Shown: one piece after another, positions 1 to 9,635 of the stretch
Layout: each line of letters starts with the position of its first letter
Numbering within the stretch: position 1 is the first letter of the stretch
Source: Ignavibacteria bacterium
GTDB lineage: Bacteria; Bacteroidota; Ignavibacteria; UBA10030; SZUA-254
NCBI GenBank assembly: GCA_016178595.1
Contig: JACOSY010000005.1
Location: 41,403 to 105,402 of the forward strand
Length of the DNA: 64,000 nt
Direction of reading: 5' to 3'
Notes under the pieces: model-generated
Seen by the model: only the letters and a program-made list of their open reading frames with translations
What the model was told of the DNA's origin: nothing
The model's database searches: none
Position numbers and translations under genes: made by a program

Positions 1-1084
1 GGCTAAACGAGCCTTGTATCACATACGGGTAGCCGAGACGGAAGGCAGCCTGTGCCGGGTCCTTGGATGTTTGCATGGAATTGTAGACAGAGGAGGTTCC
101 GAGCGCCATCACCGGCTTTAATTGTTCAAACAACGTACTGAGTTCCGCAGCGAGACCCGTCGCAACAAGATTCTCTTCCGGACTGTTCGATGCAAGAGTC
201 CATGGAATAACGACGACCTTGATCGGCGTCGGGAAGATCCTCTTCTTAAAATGAATCAATACAAAAACAGCGACCACAACCAAGCTCGTAAAAATCCCAT
301 AGGCAATGTAGCGGAAAAGCTTCGACTTCTGCTCCGGCTTCAATGAAGGGGTCTTGCGGAGTTGTGGCGCTTCTGTGACTGACCGGCTCAGCTTCTCTTC
401 AACGACAACGGCTGCGGCGGTTCCTTTTTCCTGTGCCTCCTTGACCTTCTGATCTAACGCAAGAATATCGGGATGGGCCGGGTCATTTACTAGTGCCTTT
501 GCGACTTCGATGGCAGCGTGTTCATAGTTGCCGCTGGCGTAGAAAGATTCCGCAGTTTGAAGAAGTGTCTGAATGCGTTCCTGGCGTTCGACTTCCCGTC
601 GAAGTCTTTCCTGATCGCGGCGGAGTGTTTCAAGTTCCGATCGTTTCTTCTCTGCTTCGCGCTTCCGTTCTTCTTCAGATTCTCGGCGTATTTGTTCTTC
701 TTCTGCTCGACGTCGCGCCAACTCCTCCTGTGCTTTCCGTTCCTCCTCGTGTCGCTGTTCGTCCATCTCGCGACGCTTGAGTTCGAGTTCTTCGCGGCGG
801 CGTGCCTCGAATCGTTTTTGCCGTTCGAGTTCCAGAACCCGCAGAACTTCATCCTCGGCTGCCGTCATCTTCAGCTCTTCTCGCCGTTTCTCTTCGTCGA
901 CCTCCTGGCGTTTCTCTTGAAACACCTCGGCATCATCCGAAAGCTGCCTCTTGGTAAGATCACGGGCACGTTTCTCAGCTTCCAACTCTAAACGGCGGGC
1001 TTCTTCCTCGAACGCTTTCTGTTTGAGTTCTTCAGCCCTTTGCCGGAGCTCGTCTGAATCTCCTTGGTCCCCATGGTCGTGCAC
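1..1084 (-). CDS. Coiled-coil membrane protein with TolB/FlgO-like C-terminal domain (3' truncated)
   Basis: This gene enters the window edge and lacks its C-terminus; about 361 residues are visible. The GTG start at 1084 follows an AAGGAAAGG ribosome site and lies about 33 nt below a strong promoter. Residues 1-170 are an almost uninterrupted charged coiled coil rich in E, R and K. A short TPR-like stretch (NYEHAAIEVAKALVNDP) follows, then one membrane helix (IAYGIFTSLVVVAVFVLIHF), then a domain beginning IKVVVIPW and ending LGYPYVIQGSFS. That last domain resembles the TolB-N/FlgO-type fold found fused to TPRs and adenylate cyclases. The coiled coil is likely cytoplasmic and the last domain across the membrane. 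Function is unknown; an envelope scaffold or sensor is an inference. Confidence 0.75.
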   Translation of the reverse strand, partial: MHDHGDQGDSDELRQRAEELKQKAFEEEARRLELEAEKRARDLTKRQLSDDAEVFQEKRQEVDEEKRREELKMTAAEDEVLRVLELERQKRFEARRREELELKRREMDEQRHEEERKAQEELARRRAEEEQIRRESEEERKREAEKKRSELETLRRDQERLRREVERQERIQTLLQTAESFYASGNYEHAAIEVAKALVNDPAHPDILALDQKVKEAQEKGTAAAVVVEEKLSRSVTEAPQLRKTPSLKPEQKSKLFRYIAYGIFTSLVVVAVFVLIHFKKRIFPTPIKVVVIPWTLASNSPEENLVATGLAAELSTLFEQLKPVMALGTSSVYNSMQTSKDPAQAAFRLGYPYVIQGSFS

Positions 1085-1123
1085 CCAGCAGTTCCTTTCC
1101 TTAAATTCTATATAAGCAGGCGA

Positions 1124-1152
1124 AATATATTGAAATCGGTGAGCAATGTCAA
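1124..1152 (-). promoter_or_regulatory. Sigma70-type promoter of the coiled-coil gene
   Basis: Read on the minus strand: TTGACA, 17 nt, TATATT. Predicted start of transcription is near 1117, leaving a leader of about 33 nt before the GTG at 1084. It supports that start codon. Confidence 0.7.
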
Positions 1153-1305
1153 TTAACATCGTATGCCAGGTCAATGGTACTGCTGATATTGTACGCTTGC
1201 AGGAAGTGTTGCTGTAAAAGGGTGCAGCGAGCGTAGCATCCCAGATGGAAAAGACGTATATTCAAATCGAATTTCTGATCTGGTCAATGGATTCTGCGAA
1301 AGCTT

Positions 1306-1752
1306 ATGAAAAAAATACGAACATCAAAGTCGTCGAACGGATCGAAGACAGCAAGCTTCGTTGGGTTGGATCGGCGCTACGATGTCGAGGAACTACGCAC
1401 TGTCGATGTCGATGTGCTGGGTACGTTTCCCTATGAGTATCAGGGGAGGGATGTTGTCATCAACATCGATACGAATGAGTTTACAGCGGTGTGCCCGTTC
1501 TCCGGTCTCCCGGACTTTGCGATTCTGCGCATCAACTACATTCCGAACAAACAGATCCTCGAGCTGCGGTCGGTAAAGTATTATCTGCTTTCCTATCGTA
1601 ACGTCGGCATCTACCAGGAACACGCCGTCAATAGAATTCTCGATGATCTCGTCCGATGCTGCAAGCCAAAGTGGATGCAGGTCGTCGCCGATTATAACAT
1701 CCGTGGAGGCGTCCATACCGTCGCCAGCGTGGAGTGGGGGAAGAAGAAGTGA
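1306..1752 (+). CDS. queF: NADPH-dependent 7-cyano-7-deazaguanine reductase QueF
   Basis: QueF reduces preQ0 to preQ1 in queuosine tRNA modification. The 148-residue product is a short, unimodular (type I) QueF. The nucleophilic cysteine and catalytic aspartate are both visible in CPFSGLPDFA, and the signature ELRSVKYYLLSYRN corresponds to the family NADPH-binding motif. QEHAVNRILDDL and the C-terminal region with two adjacent cysteines (RCCKP) also fit. No other queuosine genes lie nearby, so its substrate must come from elsewhere. It overlaps the following gene by a GTGA junction. The ribosome site is weak and no preQ1 riboswitch was recognised upstream. Confidence 0.93.
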   Translation: MKKIRTSKSSNGSKTASFVGLDRRYDVEELRTVDVDVLGTFPYEYQGRDVVINIDTNEFTAVCPFSGLPDFAILRINYIPNKQILELRSVKYYLLSYRNVGIYQEHAVNRILDDLVRCCKPKWMQVVADYNIRGGVHTVASVEWGKKK

Positions 1753-2126
1753 CGAGCACACGACTTGTTGTCGTTCTTGCGGCGCTCTCAGCATTCATTG
1801 CCGTTGTCCTCGGTGCATTTGCCGCACACGCACTCAAAGAGAAACTTTCGCCGGATCTCTTCAACGCTTGGGAAGTTGGAGTGCGCTATCACATGTACCA
1901 CGCGCTGGGACTCTTCGCGGTAGCATGGGCGATCGCACAATTTCCCAATAGTCCTGTCTCGGTTGCAGGATGGCTGTTCATTGTAGGAACGATCCTTTTT
2001 TCCGGAAGTCTCTACGCGCTAAGTTTGAGTGGTATTCGCTGGCTCGGCGCCATCACACCCGTTGGAGGAGTGTGCTTTCTTGCAGGATGGTTGTGGCTTG
2101 CGTGGAGTGTGTGGAGATCGCCGTAG
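1749..2126 (+). CDS. DUF423 family small membrane protein
   Basis: A 125-residue polytopic protein with four hydrophobic segments. The N-terminal VLGAFAAHAL and the internal FSGSLYALSLSG are the marks of the DUF423 (YgdD/TMEM256) family, which has no established function. The GTG at 1749 overlaps the queF stop (GTGA) and follows GGGGAAG at good spacing; a second GTG at 1734 would add five residues. It is probably translationally coupled to queF. Confidence 0.85.
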   Translation: MTSTRLVVVLAALSAFIAVVLGAFAAHALKEKLSPDLFNAWEVGVRYHMYHALGLFAVAWAIAQFPNSPVSVAGWLFIVGTILFSGSLYALSLSGIRWLGAITPVGGVCFLAGWLWLAWSVWRSP

Positions 2127-2127
2127 C

Positions 2128-2796
2128 CTAACGTTGTTCTGTCGTCGTAGGTTGTCGCCGCTGTGCAACTTTGTGTCGGATAAACTCAAACACAGCCGGC
2201 AGCATTGAGATGAGAACGATTGCGCCGATGACGAGTGAGAAATTGTTCTTCACTGCCGGGAGGTTTCCGAAGAAATACCCGCCGAAGACAAAAACCGCTA
2301 CCCACACGATTCCCGCAATCACATTGAAGAACATGAACTTCCCATAGTTCATGAAGCCGATACCGGCGACGAATGGTGCGAATGTCCGGAGGATGGGGAG
2401 AAATCGCGCTATCACGATCGCTTTGCCGCCGTGTTTTTCGTAGAATTGGTGCGCGCGCTCGAGGTAGGCGCGGTTGATAAACCGGCCGTTCTTCTTCCTG
2501 ATGATGTTTGGGCCGAGCATGTAGCCGATCCAGTAGTTGACAACATTACCGAGGATCGCAGCCGCGGAAAGAAGAATGAAGAGCAGCATGGAATCGAGCG
2601 AGCCTTTTGCGGCGAAAGCACCGACGGCAAAGAGTAACGAATCCCCCGGAAGGAAAGGAGCAATCACCAATCCCGTTTCACAGAAGATGATCGCAAAGAG
2701 AATGGCATACGACCAAAGACCGTAAGTGATGATGAGATCGTTCAAGTGAACGTCAATGTGAAGAGCGAAGTCGAGGAGTTGTTGGAGGAATTCCAA
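2128..2796 (-). CDS. DedA family membrane protein (VTT domain)
   Basis: A 222-residue inner-membrane protein of the DedA/VTT superfamily, whose members help recycle undecaprenyl phosphate or other lipid carriers across the membrane. Diagnostic stretches are FCETGLVIAPFLPGDSLLF near the N-terminus and RFLPILRTFAPFVAGIG in the middle, containing the conserved acidic and arginine residues. The start is a TTG preceded by AAAGGAAA. It lies about 100 nt downstream of the RNase R gene on the same strand and may be the last gene of that operon. Confidence 0.9.
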   Translation of the reverse strand: MEFLQQLLDFALHIDVHLNDLIITYGLWSYAILFAIIFCETGLVIAPFLPGDSLLFAVGAFAAKGSLDSMLLFILLSAAAILGNVVNYWIGYMLGPNIIRKKNGRFINRAYLERAHQFYEKHGGKAIVIARFLPILRTFAPFVAGIGFMNYGKFMFFNVIAGIVWVAVFVFGGYFFGNLPAVKNNFSLVIGAIVLISMLPAVFEFIRHKVAQRRQPTTTEQR

Positions 2797-2899
2797 TGAT
2801 TTCCTTTGTCCTTGTTGCCGGTTGAATTAATGAGTAATGGATGTCAGTATTTCGAAATTCAAAGCTGAAACGAAGGTTGTTCTGTATGAGCGCAGTAAG

Positions 2900-5089
2900 T
2901 TACTTTCGGGAACGTTTACTGTCAATGTTATCTTTGCGTTCCGCCAACCGAAAATCGATCTTCCGTTCTTCCGGATCGACTCGTACGACCCGGATGTCGA
3001 CCTTGTCGCCGAGTCTGAAACGCTTCTTGTCGCGTCGACCGATGAGTACATACTTCTTTTCGTCGAACGTATAGAAATCGTCGCCCATGTCGCGCACGTG
3101 AATGAGTCCTTCCACGAGCAGATCGGTAATCTTAACGAAGAGCCCGAAATTTGTCACGCCGGAAATGATTGCGTGAAACTCATCACCGATGTGGCGCTTC
3201 ATATACTCCACCTGCATGACCTTCACCGAGGCTCGTTCGGCTTCCTGCGCAACGCGTTCGCGCTCGGATGCAGTTTCACAAATTTCCGGAAGAACCCCGA
3301 CGAGTTGTTCTCGCCGTTTGTGAGGCATTCGATGTAAGTATTCAAAAAGCAACCGGTGGACGATTAAATCCGGGTAGCGACGGATGGGGGATGTGAAATG
3401 CGTATAGTAATCGAACGCCAATCCGAAATGCCCGATATTGGTTTCGCTATAGATTGCCTTTGCCATCGACCGAATGGCTACTTCATTAATGACGCTTTCT
3501 TCGTCTTTTCCTTTCACATCATTCAAGAGTTTTTGAAGTGCGCGTGAAGTGACGCTTCCACCATTCATGTTCAGCGAATAGCCCAGGTGCTCGACGAACG
3601 ACGCAAGGTCGGCAAGTTTCTCCGGTGGTGGAGAATCGTGAATACGGTAGACAAACGGATGGATGTCGGTTTCCTTCTTGGGGACTGCGATATGCCGGGC
3701 AACAGTCTGGTTCGCGAGCAGCATGAATTCTTCAACCAGCCTATGTGCATCAAGACGAACTTTTTTGATGATCTCCGTGGGTTTCCCGTGTTCGTCGAAC
3801 CGGAACTTCGTTTCCGCTGTTTCAAAATCCAGGGCTCCGTTCTTCAAGCGTTTCGTGAGGAGTGTTCGGCTGAGCTTGTGCATCTGCTTGATCGCACCCG
3901 CGAAGTCGCCGCGGCCCGTTTCGATGATCTTCTGTACCTCTTCATAGGTGAAGCGGCGCTTGCTATGGATGACGCTCTTCTCTATCTGGTAATCCTTCAC
4001 CACCCCGCGGGGCGTTACGGTCATGAAAGCCGTGTATGCCAGTCGATCTTCGCGTGGACGAAGACTGCAGAGGTTATTCGACAACTTTTCAGGCAGCATC
4101 GGTATGACTTCGTTGGCGAGGTAGACGCTTGTGCCCCGCTTAAGCGCTTCACGGTCAAGAGCAGATCCTTCCTTTACATAATGGCTCACGTCGGCGATGT
4201 GAACGCCGAGTCTGAGACTTCCATCCCCCAACAGTTCAAGCGATACCGCATCATCGAAGTCCTTGGCATCTTCGGGATCGATGGTGAAACAGGGAAGTTC
4301 ACGCAAATCCGACCGCTTATCGTACTCCTCCTTCGGAATCGATTCGTTGATGCGCTCCGATTCCTGCAAGACTTCTTTTGGAAAACGAAGCGATAATTGA
4401 AATTCGCGCGCGACCGCAGTCATCTCGGCGCTTACCTCTCCGGCTTTGCCGAGTACCTCGATAATGTGTCCTTCAGGATTTAAGTTGCGTGATTCCCAAT
4501 CATCGACTTGTGCGACGACCTTCTCTCCGGGGCGAGCGCCTTTTGTCTTTCCGGGAGGTATGTAAATGTCACGATCTGCACTGCGACTATCCGGCACGAC
4601 GAAGAAAAAATTCTTGCTCTTCGAGAATACGCCGACAATTGGCTGCTGACTTCGTTCGATCACCTCGACGATTTCACCCTCGGGCATGTCATCTCGCTGT
4701 TTATCTTGCCGCTTTGTCGTTGCAAAGAGCGCGACACTTACCGTGTCGCCGTCGAGAGCGGTTTTCATGAAGCGCGCTGGAACGACGATGGTTCCTTTCT
4801 CCGGAGGAAGAAGCCGCACAAGTCCGTATCCGTTCTTCTGTACATCGACGACGCCGGCCATGCGGCTTGCAACAGGTGGGATACCGTGGCCGTAACGCTT
4901 TCGTTTGCCGCGTGTGATCTCATTTGCCTGGAAGAGTTCGTTTAGAACACGTTGCAGCGTACGGTAATCTTCCTGTCCCGTTATCGCAAGTCGGTGAGCA
5001 AGTACTTTCGGTTTGAACTGTTCGTTCGGATGCTTGGCAAGAAAGTGCAGAACTCTTTCCCGTACATCCGTAAGTGTCGAGTTTGTCAT
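2900..5089 (-). CDS. rnr: Ribonuclease R (3'-5' exoribonuclease)
   Basis: RNase R degrades structured RNA processively in the 3' to 5' direction. Order of domains: a winged-helix-like N-terminus, two cold-shock OB folds, the RNB catalytic domain and a C-terminal S1 domain (VTNFGLFVKITDLLVEGLIH). The RNB metal-binding aspartates are intact in IDPEDAKDFDDAVS, and HFTSPIRRYPDLIVHR is the conserved RNB C-terminal signature. The chosen ATG (5089, 729 residues) starts just after the tamB stop. An in-frame ATG at 5149 would add 20 basic residues but overlap tamB by 53 nt. Neither start has a clear ribosome site. It lacks the long lysine-rich tail of E. coli RNase R. Confidence 0.95.
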   Translation of the reverse strand: MTNSTLTDVRERVLHFLAKHPNEQFKPKVLAHRLAITGQEDYRTLQRVLNELFQANEITRGKRKRYGHGIPPVASRMAGVVDVQKNGYGLVRLLPPEKGTIVVPARFMKTALDGDTVSVALFATTKRQDKQRDDMPEGEIVEVIERSQQPIVGVFSKSKNFFFVVPDSRSADRDIYIPPGKTKGARPGEKVVAQVDDWESRNLNPEGHIIEVLGKAGEVSAEMTAVAREFQLSLRFPKEVLQESERINESIPKEEYDKRSDLRELPCFTIDPEDAKDFDDAVSLELLGDGSLRLGVHIADVSHYVKEGSALDREALKRGTSVYLANEVIPMLPEKLSNNLCSLRPREDRLAYTAFMTVTPRGVVKDYQIEKSVIHSKRRFTYEEVQKIIETGRGDFAGAIKQMHKLSRTLLTKRLKNGALDFETAETKFRFDEHGKPTEIIKKVRLDAHRLVEEFMLLANQTVARHIAVPKKETDIHPFVYRIHDSPPPEKLADLASFVEHLGYSLNMNGGSVTSRALQKLLNDVKGKDEESVINEVAIRSMAKAIYSETNIGHFGLAFDYYTHFTSPIRRYPDLIVHRLLFEYLHRMPHKRREQLVGVLPEICETASERERVAQEAERASVKVMQVEYMKRHIGDEFHAIISGVTNFGLFVKITDLLVEGLIHVRDMGDDFYTFDEKKYVLIGRRDKKRFRLGDKVDIRVVRVDPEERKIDFRLAERKDNIDSKRSRK

Positions 5090-5096
5090 AGCGTCG

Positions 5097-8000
5097 TTAG
5101 AATGAGAATCGATAATAGATGCGCGTCTCGTACGTTTTCTTGTCGTCATTAAAATTCGTATCGCGTCGTTGAAGTTCGATAAATAGGTTTCGCAAGGATC
5201 GGTTATCCAGAAAATCGCCGACGCTTATTTGGTAGCTCACATTCGGATCAAACCTTCCTCTGCCTTCTTCGCTCTGGATGTGTGCTCCAACCTGAAACCG
5301 TCCTTTGAATGCTTCGCCGGTAACGCGCACGTTGGGGTTCCCGCCTTCGTAGCTGAATTCGGCTGTTCTGATGAACGGGAATTCTCGCCGCAGGACATCA
5401 GTGAGGATGCCCGAGAGGAGGTTGGATGTAAAGCCGCTGCTCGCCGTCGAACCGACGGTCGATGCAATGTCGCGCTGCTCACCTGAGGTCAGATCGTCGC
5501 GAAATTTTCCCGTGAGAATGAATGAGATTGCGTCAGACTGCACGTCGCCGCCTTTTGCCTTCGTTGACCAGTCGACCAGATTCTCACTCCCCGGCTCCTG
5601 AACTTTCATCGACAGTACAAGCTTCGGCTCATACCGTGTTCCTGTAATGTCAAGAATGACCGCAACTTTCTGTTCCGTAAGAGGTTTCGATTCATCGTTC
5701 TGGCTTGAGGGAATCTTTGTCGGATCGATTGTTCGAGTACCCTCGTAGCGGGCTGTGATGTTAAGCTCGGGATTATCCCACGGACCAACGAATTTGAGCG
5801 TACCTTCTGCCTCGAAACGCCGGAAGAAGTAATAGTACGAGCGCGGGAGAACTCGAATATCGCCGTAGACATTCGGCGCGCCTTGATTATTGATGACACT
5901 GGCGCTACCATCCAATTCCGCATACAACTCTTCATTTGTTGCCGGAGTAAAAATCATCTTGATTGCAGTTGTTCCCTGCGTTTCAATGGTGAGATTGTAA
6001 CGGAGCCTATCAACCAGCGACAACACACGCCGCCGGTTCGGTCGGGACGGCTCTATGGCAGCAATTCCGTTGCCTGTAAAGAATTTTGATTTGTGCTGCT
6101 GCAACGTATCACTCGTTGTCCGTGATGTGTCATCGATAACGATGCGATTGAGTGCAAGCTGGGATGTTGTTCCTGCTGCCCTGGCCGGTGGGGAGACCAG
6201 ATTCGCTTCCCGCACGAACAGTTTGCCGGAGAGGAACGGACGATCGAGTGTGCCGTTCAGGGATAGTCCTTTCGAATCGGTTTCAGTGAAGAGCGGACCG
6301 TAGAGTGTTGCATCTGTTCGCCGTGTCGCATCGCTCATCACAAGCAGTTGACCGATCGCCGTCATGTCAAATGTAGCGATCGTGTAATCCTTGATCGTCA
6401 GCGATCCGGTCACTTGCGTTTTACCAATCGGACCCTCGGTCGCAACGTTCTGTACGAGGAAGTTTTGGAGTACGATGTGTTCTCCGGACGGCTGCAACGT
6501 CGCATTGAGTGAGTACGTGACATAATTCGGCGTAAAGAGAAACATGACATCTCGCAACGTAATGAGACCACCAAACTCCGGTGTGCGCGGCGTTCCACCG
6601 ACTGTGACGTCACACGTAAGATTACCTGACAGGTTATCGAATTCGCCGAGCAGCGGATCAAGCACACCGAGGTTGAATCCTTGTGATACAATATGGAGAT
6701 CCTGCTGAAGATCGGGAAAGCGACCGTGGATATCGGAAAAAGCGAGATTGATGGGCAGGGTACCACGAATAGTGAGCGACGGGACGCTATCCTTCGAAGA
6801 GCCGACTGAAATGTTCGTCGTTGCGACTGTATCTTTGTAGGATATGTTCGCGCTGGCTGTTCCAATATGAATCTGTCGGTACGCCACACTGTCCGCGGAA
6901 GCGGCAAAAGTGATAATAGGGTTCGTTAGCGAGCCGGCGAGGTGGAGATCAGCATTAGCCTTTCCGGAAAAACCTTGACCGGACGATGAGATTTTTTCTT
7001 CCGGCAGCCAATGTGCCAGCCCGCCAAGATCGAAGTTACGGAGACCAGCCGTAACGTCAATGTCGCCGGAGTATTGGAGAGAGCCTGCCAGTGAAACCAT
7101 CTCACTGTTGCGAACCATCTCGGCATGCATCACGCGAGTTCCTTCGCTATTAACACGGAGCTGGATATCCTGATTGTTCCGCCAGACGTATTGACCCGAT
7201 GAAAACCGGAATGTATCGACGTCAAAGACGTACGTTCCCGGTTGGATCGATGTCTCACCGGAGACGCTCATTCGATAAACCGAATCCACAATTCCCTGCA
7301 TGGAAAGCGTGCCGCGTGTCCGGCTGTATCGAAGAGACAGTGCCGAACTGTCGAGATGCATATTATTGATCATTGCCGATCCGAAGCGAAACTCGGCGCC
7401 GGCAGAGAGATGTTCGAGCGGATCGCTGTTTGTCAGGGAATCAAGTGCAAGCGCAATGGCGCAATGATTCACAATTGCGCCGCTATCGGATGAGCCGATA
7501 TAGAATTCATCGATCATTCCCTTACAAGTGAATGCGAGCATGTCATTGCTCGTACTCATCTTGCCGTTAAGGTCCGCATGTGCATCGAATGGCTTCGGTG
7601 AGAAGAGCGTCGCGATAGGGCCAAGATCTTTAATACGCGCTGTGTAGTCGAAATCCATTGTCCGTTGTGCTGCGGTGTGGGGAGGAATGGTAAATGGAAC
7701 ATGCGATATTTTCACAGACTCTGGCGGAAGTGCATGTTCGCCGATTGCATTCATGAGATTCACGAGTTGCTGCGGGAGAATCACGGATGCGTAGTCGAGA
7801 TCGAATCGCCCCGAGAGGTCGATGTCTGCGATTGATGAGCCGAGCGAGAGATGTTTGCTGTCAGCATCGCGCTGATCCAGAAGGAGATGGATTTCCTGTT
7901 GATCGAGCTTGTGTCCCCGGAATATCGAGGGAAGAAGTGTCACTCTCGAGTCCGTGCTAAAATCGTCAATTGTACTGCCTGAGCCTCCGATTATTCCACG

Positions 8001-9626
8001 AAGGGTGAGGTCGCTTGCGAAACGATCGTCGTCGAGCAGCGTCGCGAGGTTGAAATTGGTGAGCGAAATATCGGAGGTGAATTCCGGCATCCTGACATTC
8101 ATGAAGTTTCCATGTATAGTAACATCGGCCCGCATCGCCTGTGCGAGCAACGATGCATTCGCGTCGATGTGATGAGGCGCCGCCGTGATCTTGACTTGCG
8201 CAGCGTCGATGCGGAGCTTGCGTATCCGAGACGAGTCTGATTGTACCGAGAGAAAAGCATTCAAACTGTCCAGCGAGAACCCTTCGCCCTTCACGTTTCC
8301 GTGGACGGACAATGAAGTCGAAAGGGCGTGAGCAAAAATTCTGCTGATATTGAGATCCTTCGTACTGAAATTCAGGTTGTAGCGTGGAAGTGTACGCGTA
8401 AGATTCATTTCTCCGTTTGCATCAAGCTCGCCGAAGCGCCCGCGGAGAATTGTCTTCGCGGTGAAGTTGAGCGGCTCACCGGTAAACTGCGCATAGAGGA
8501 GTGACTGTCCGGCGCTGTCGAATGTCGGAATATCGAACGGCGGAAGCAGCCGTGCGAGATTGCCTGGATGGATTTGGCTTTCACCGACAAAGATGTTGAG
8601 GAACAAATGCTCAGGTCTATGAAGGTTCCGCACCGTGCCGGAGAGATTGAGCGTGCTTTGATAAGTCTTCAGATGGAAAGACTGAATATCGACATCGCCA
8701 AAAACCCCGGCTGCATGGAGATCGACGAACGCCGAGCCTTCAAGGAAATCAACTTGCGGGATGAAAATTTTCAACTCGCCAAAATCGAGGCTGCTTGCTT
8801 TCAATTGCAGTTGAAGTGAGTCCTCGCGTAAGCTTGCAAGTTCTACATCCCGAAAGATATTCGCGCCTCGCAGCTTGGCATCCATTTCAAGGTATGAGCG
8901 ACCGGTCTGAACGACCATATTGGATGCTGCAAGGCCGTGCTCATTCGCTGCGAAATCGCCTTTGAAATGTGTTAACTCGAACTGCGGCTGGTCTGCATAG
9001 CAACTTGCGTGTATGACTCGTGCAGAAACATCGTTCTTCTTGAATGTTCCGTTGAGTTGGATGTTGATATCCTTTGCCGTGAAACGATGGTATTCAATAG
9101 AAGAGGGGAGCCCCAATGAATGTTCAGGCGAGAGCAGCGATGCTGAATCGATGACCGTGATCATCCCATTCTTCAACTCGAGATCATCGACTCTTCCTGT
9201 CCATTTGAATTCTCCCTTGTTCGTATCGCCCGAGGACTTCATGACTTTTTCGAAATTCCAATCACCGCTTGCTGATCGGATGAGGTATATTTTCGGCTGT
9301 TCGATAATGAAGTAACGAACCTTCAATTTGTTTTCGAGAAGAGGAAAAAGCTCGTATTGAAGTGTCACCTTACCGCTCGTTATGACAGGCTGGTCGTTAT
9401 AAGAAATGCCGAGGGAGTCAACGCTAATCTCGTTGAAGAAGTTGCCACGGATAGTTCCGATATGCAGCGTACCGTTAATCCGATCGGTGAGGGTCGAGAC
9501 AAGGAGAATACGAAGACGATCCTTGAAGAATTGTGTCTGCGTGAAGAGTGTGAGCAGCACCAGCAGCACGACGACGATCACCCCGACGTAGGCGATGATC
9601 TTAAGAATTCGTATGAGGGTCTTCAT
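5097..9626 (-). CDS. tamB: TamB/DUF490 family envelope lipid-transport protein
   Basis: This 1509-residue protein has one N-terminal membrane anchor (residues about 8-28), an AsmA-like start, a very long repetitive beta-strand region, and the C-terminal TamB domain (about 1130-1509). The C-terminus ends in the pattern of a periplasmic-to-outer-membrane protein (TRIYYRFSF). TamB-like proteins form hydrophobic grooves that carry phospholipid between membranes or aid outer-membrane protein assembly. It sits nine nt after hldE-like adenylyltransferase and just before rnr, so it is probably co-transcribed. No TamA/BamA partner is in the window. Confidence 0.9.
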   Translation of the reverse strand: MKTLIRILKIIAYVGVIVVVLLVLLTLFTQTQFFKDRLRILLVSTLTDRINGTLHIGTIRGNFFNEISVDSLGISYNDQPVITSGKVTLQYELFPLLENKLKVRYFIIEQPKIYLIRSASGDWNFEKVMKSSGDTNKGEFKWTGRVDDLELKNGMITVIDSASLLSPEHSLGLPSSIEYHRFTAKDINIQLNGTFKKNDVSARVIHASCYADQPQFELTHFKGDFAANEHGLAASNMVVQTGRSYLEMDAKLRGANIFRDVELASLREDSLQLQLKASSLDFGELKIFIPQVDFLEGSAFVDLHAAGVFGDVDIQSFHLKTYQSTLNLSGTVRNLHRPEHLFLNIFVGESQIHPGNLARLLPPFDIPTFDSAGQSLLYAQFTGEPLNFTAKTILRGRFGELDANGEMNLTRTLPRYNLNFSTKDLNISRIFAHALSTSLSVHGNVKGEGFSLDSLNAFLSVQSDSSRIRKLRIDAAQVKITAAPHHIDANASLLAQAMRADVTIHGNFMNVRMPEFTSDISLTNFNLATLLDDDRFASDLTLRGIIGGSGSTIDDFSTDSRVTLLPSIFRGHKLDQQEIHLLLDQRDADSKHLSLGSSIADIDLSGRFDLDYASVILPQQLVNLMNAIGEHALPPESVKISHVPFTIPPHTAAQRTMDFDYTARIKDLGPIATLFSPKPFDAHADLNGKMSTSNDMLAFTCKGMIDEFYIGSSDSGAIVNHCAIALALDSLTNSDPLEHLSAGAEFRFGSAMINNMHLDSSALSLRYSRTRGTLSMQGIVDSVYRMSVSGETSIQPGTYVFDVDTFRFSSGQYVWRNNQDIQLRVNSEGTRVMHAEMVRNSEMVSLAGSLQYSGDIDVTAGLRNFDLGGLAHWLPEEKISSSGQGFSGKANADLHLAGSLTNPIITFAASADSVAYRQIHIGTASANISYKDTVATTNISVGSSKDSVPSLTIRGTLPINLAFSDIHGRFPDLQQDLHIVSQGFNLGVLDPLLGEFDNLSGNLTCDVTVGGTPRTPEFGGLITLRDVMFLFTPNYVTYSLNATLQPSGEHIVLQNFLVQNVATEGPIGKTQVTGSLTIKDYTIATFDMTAIGQLLVMSDATRRTDATLYGPLFTETDSKGLSLNGTLDRPFLSGKLFVREANLVSPPARAAGTTSQLALNRIVIDDTSRTTSDTLQQHKSKFFTGNGIAAIEPSRPNRRRVLSLVDRLRYNLTIETQGTTAIKMIFTPATNEELYAELDGSASVINNQGAPNVYGDIRVLPRSYYYFFRRFEAEGTLKFVGPWDNPELNITARYEGTRTIDPTKIPSSQNDESKPLTEQKVAVILDITGTRYEPKLVLSMKVQEPGSENLVDWSTKAKGGDVQSDAISFILTGKFRDDLTSGEQRDIASTVGSTASSGFTSNLLSGILTDVLRREFPFIRTAEFSYEGGNPNVRVTGEAFKGRFQVGAHIQSEEGRGRFDPNVSYQISVGDFLDNRSLRNLFIELQRRDTNFNDDKKTYETRIYYRFSF

Positions 9627-9635
9627 CGCGCCGCC

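Noticed and set aside
1085..1305. preQ1 riboswitch before queF
   Set aside because: No short H-type pseudoknot pattern or conserved C-rich loop was found.
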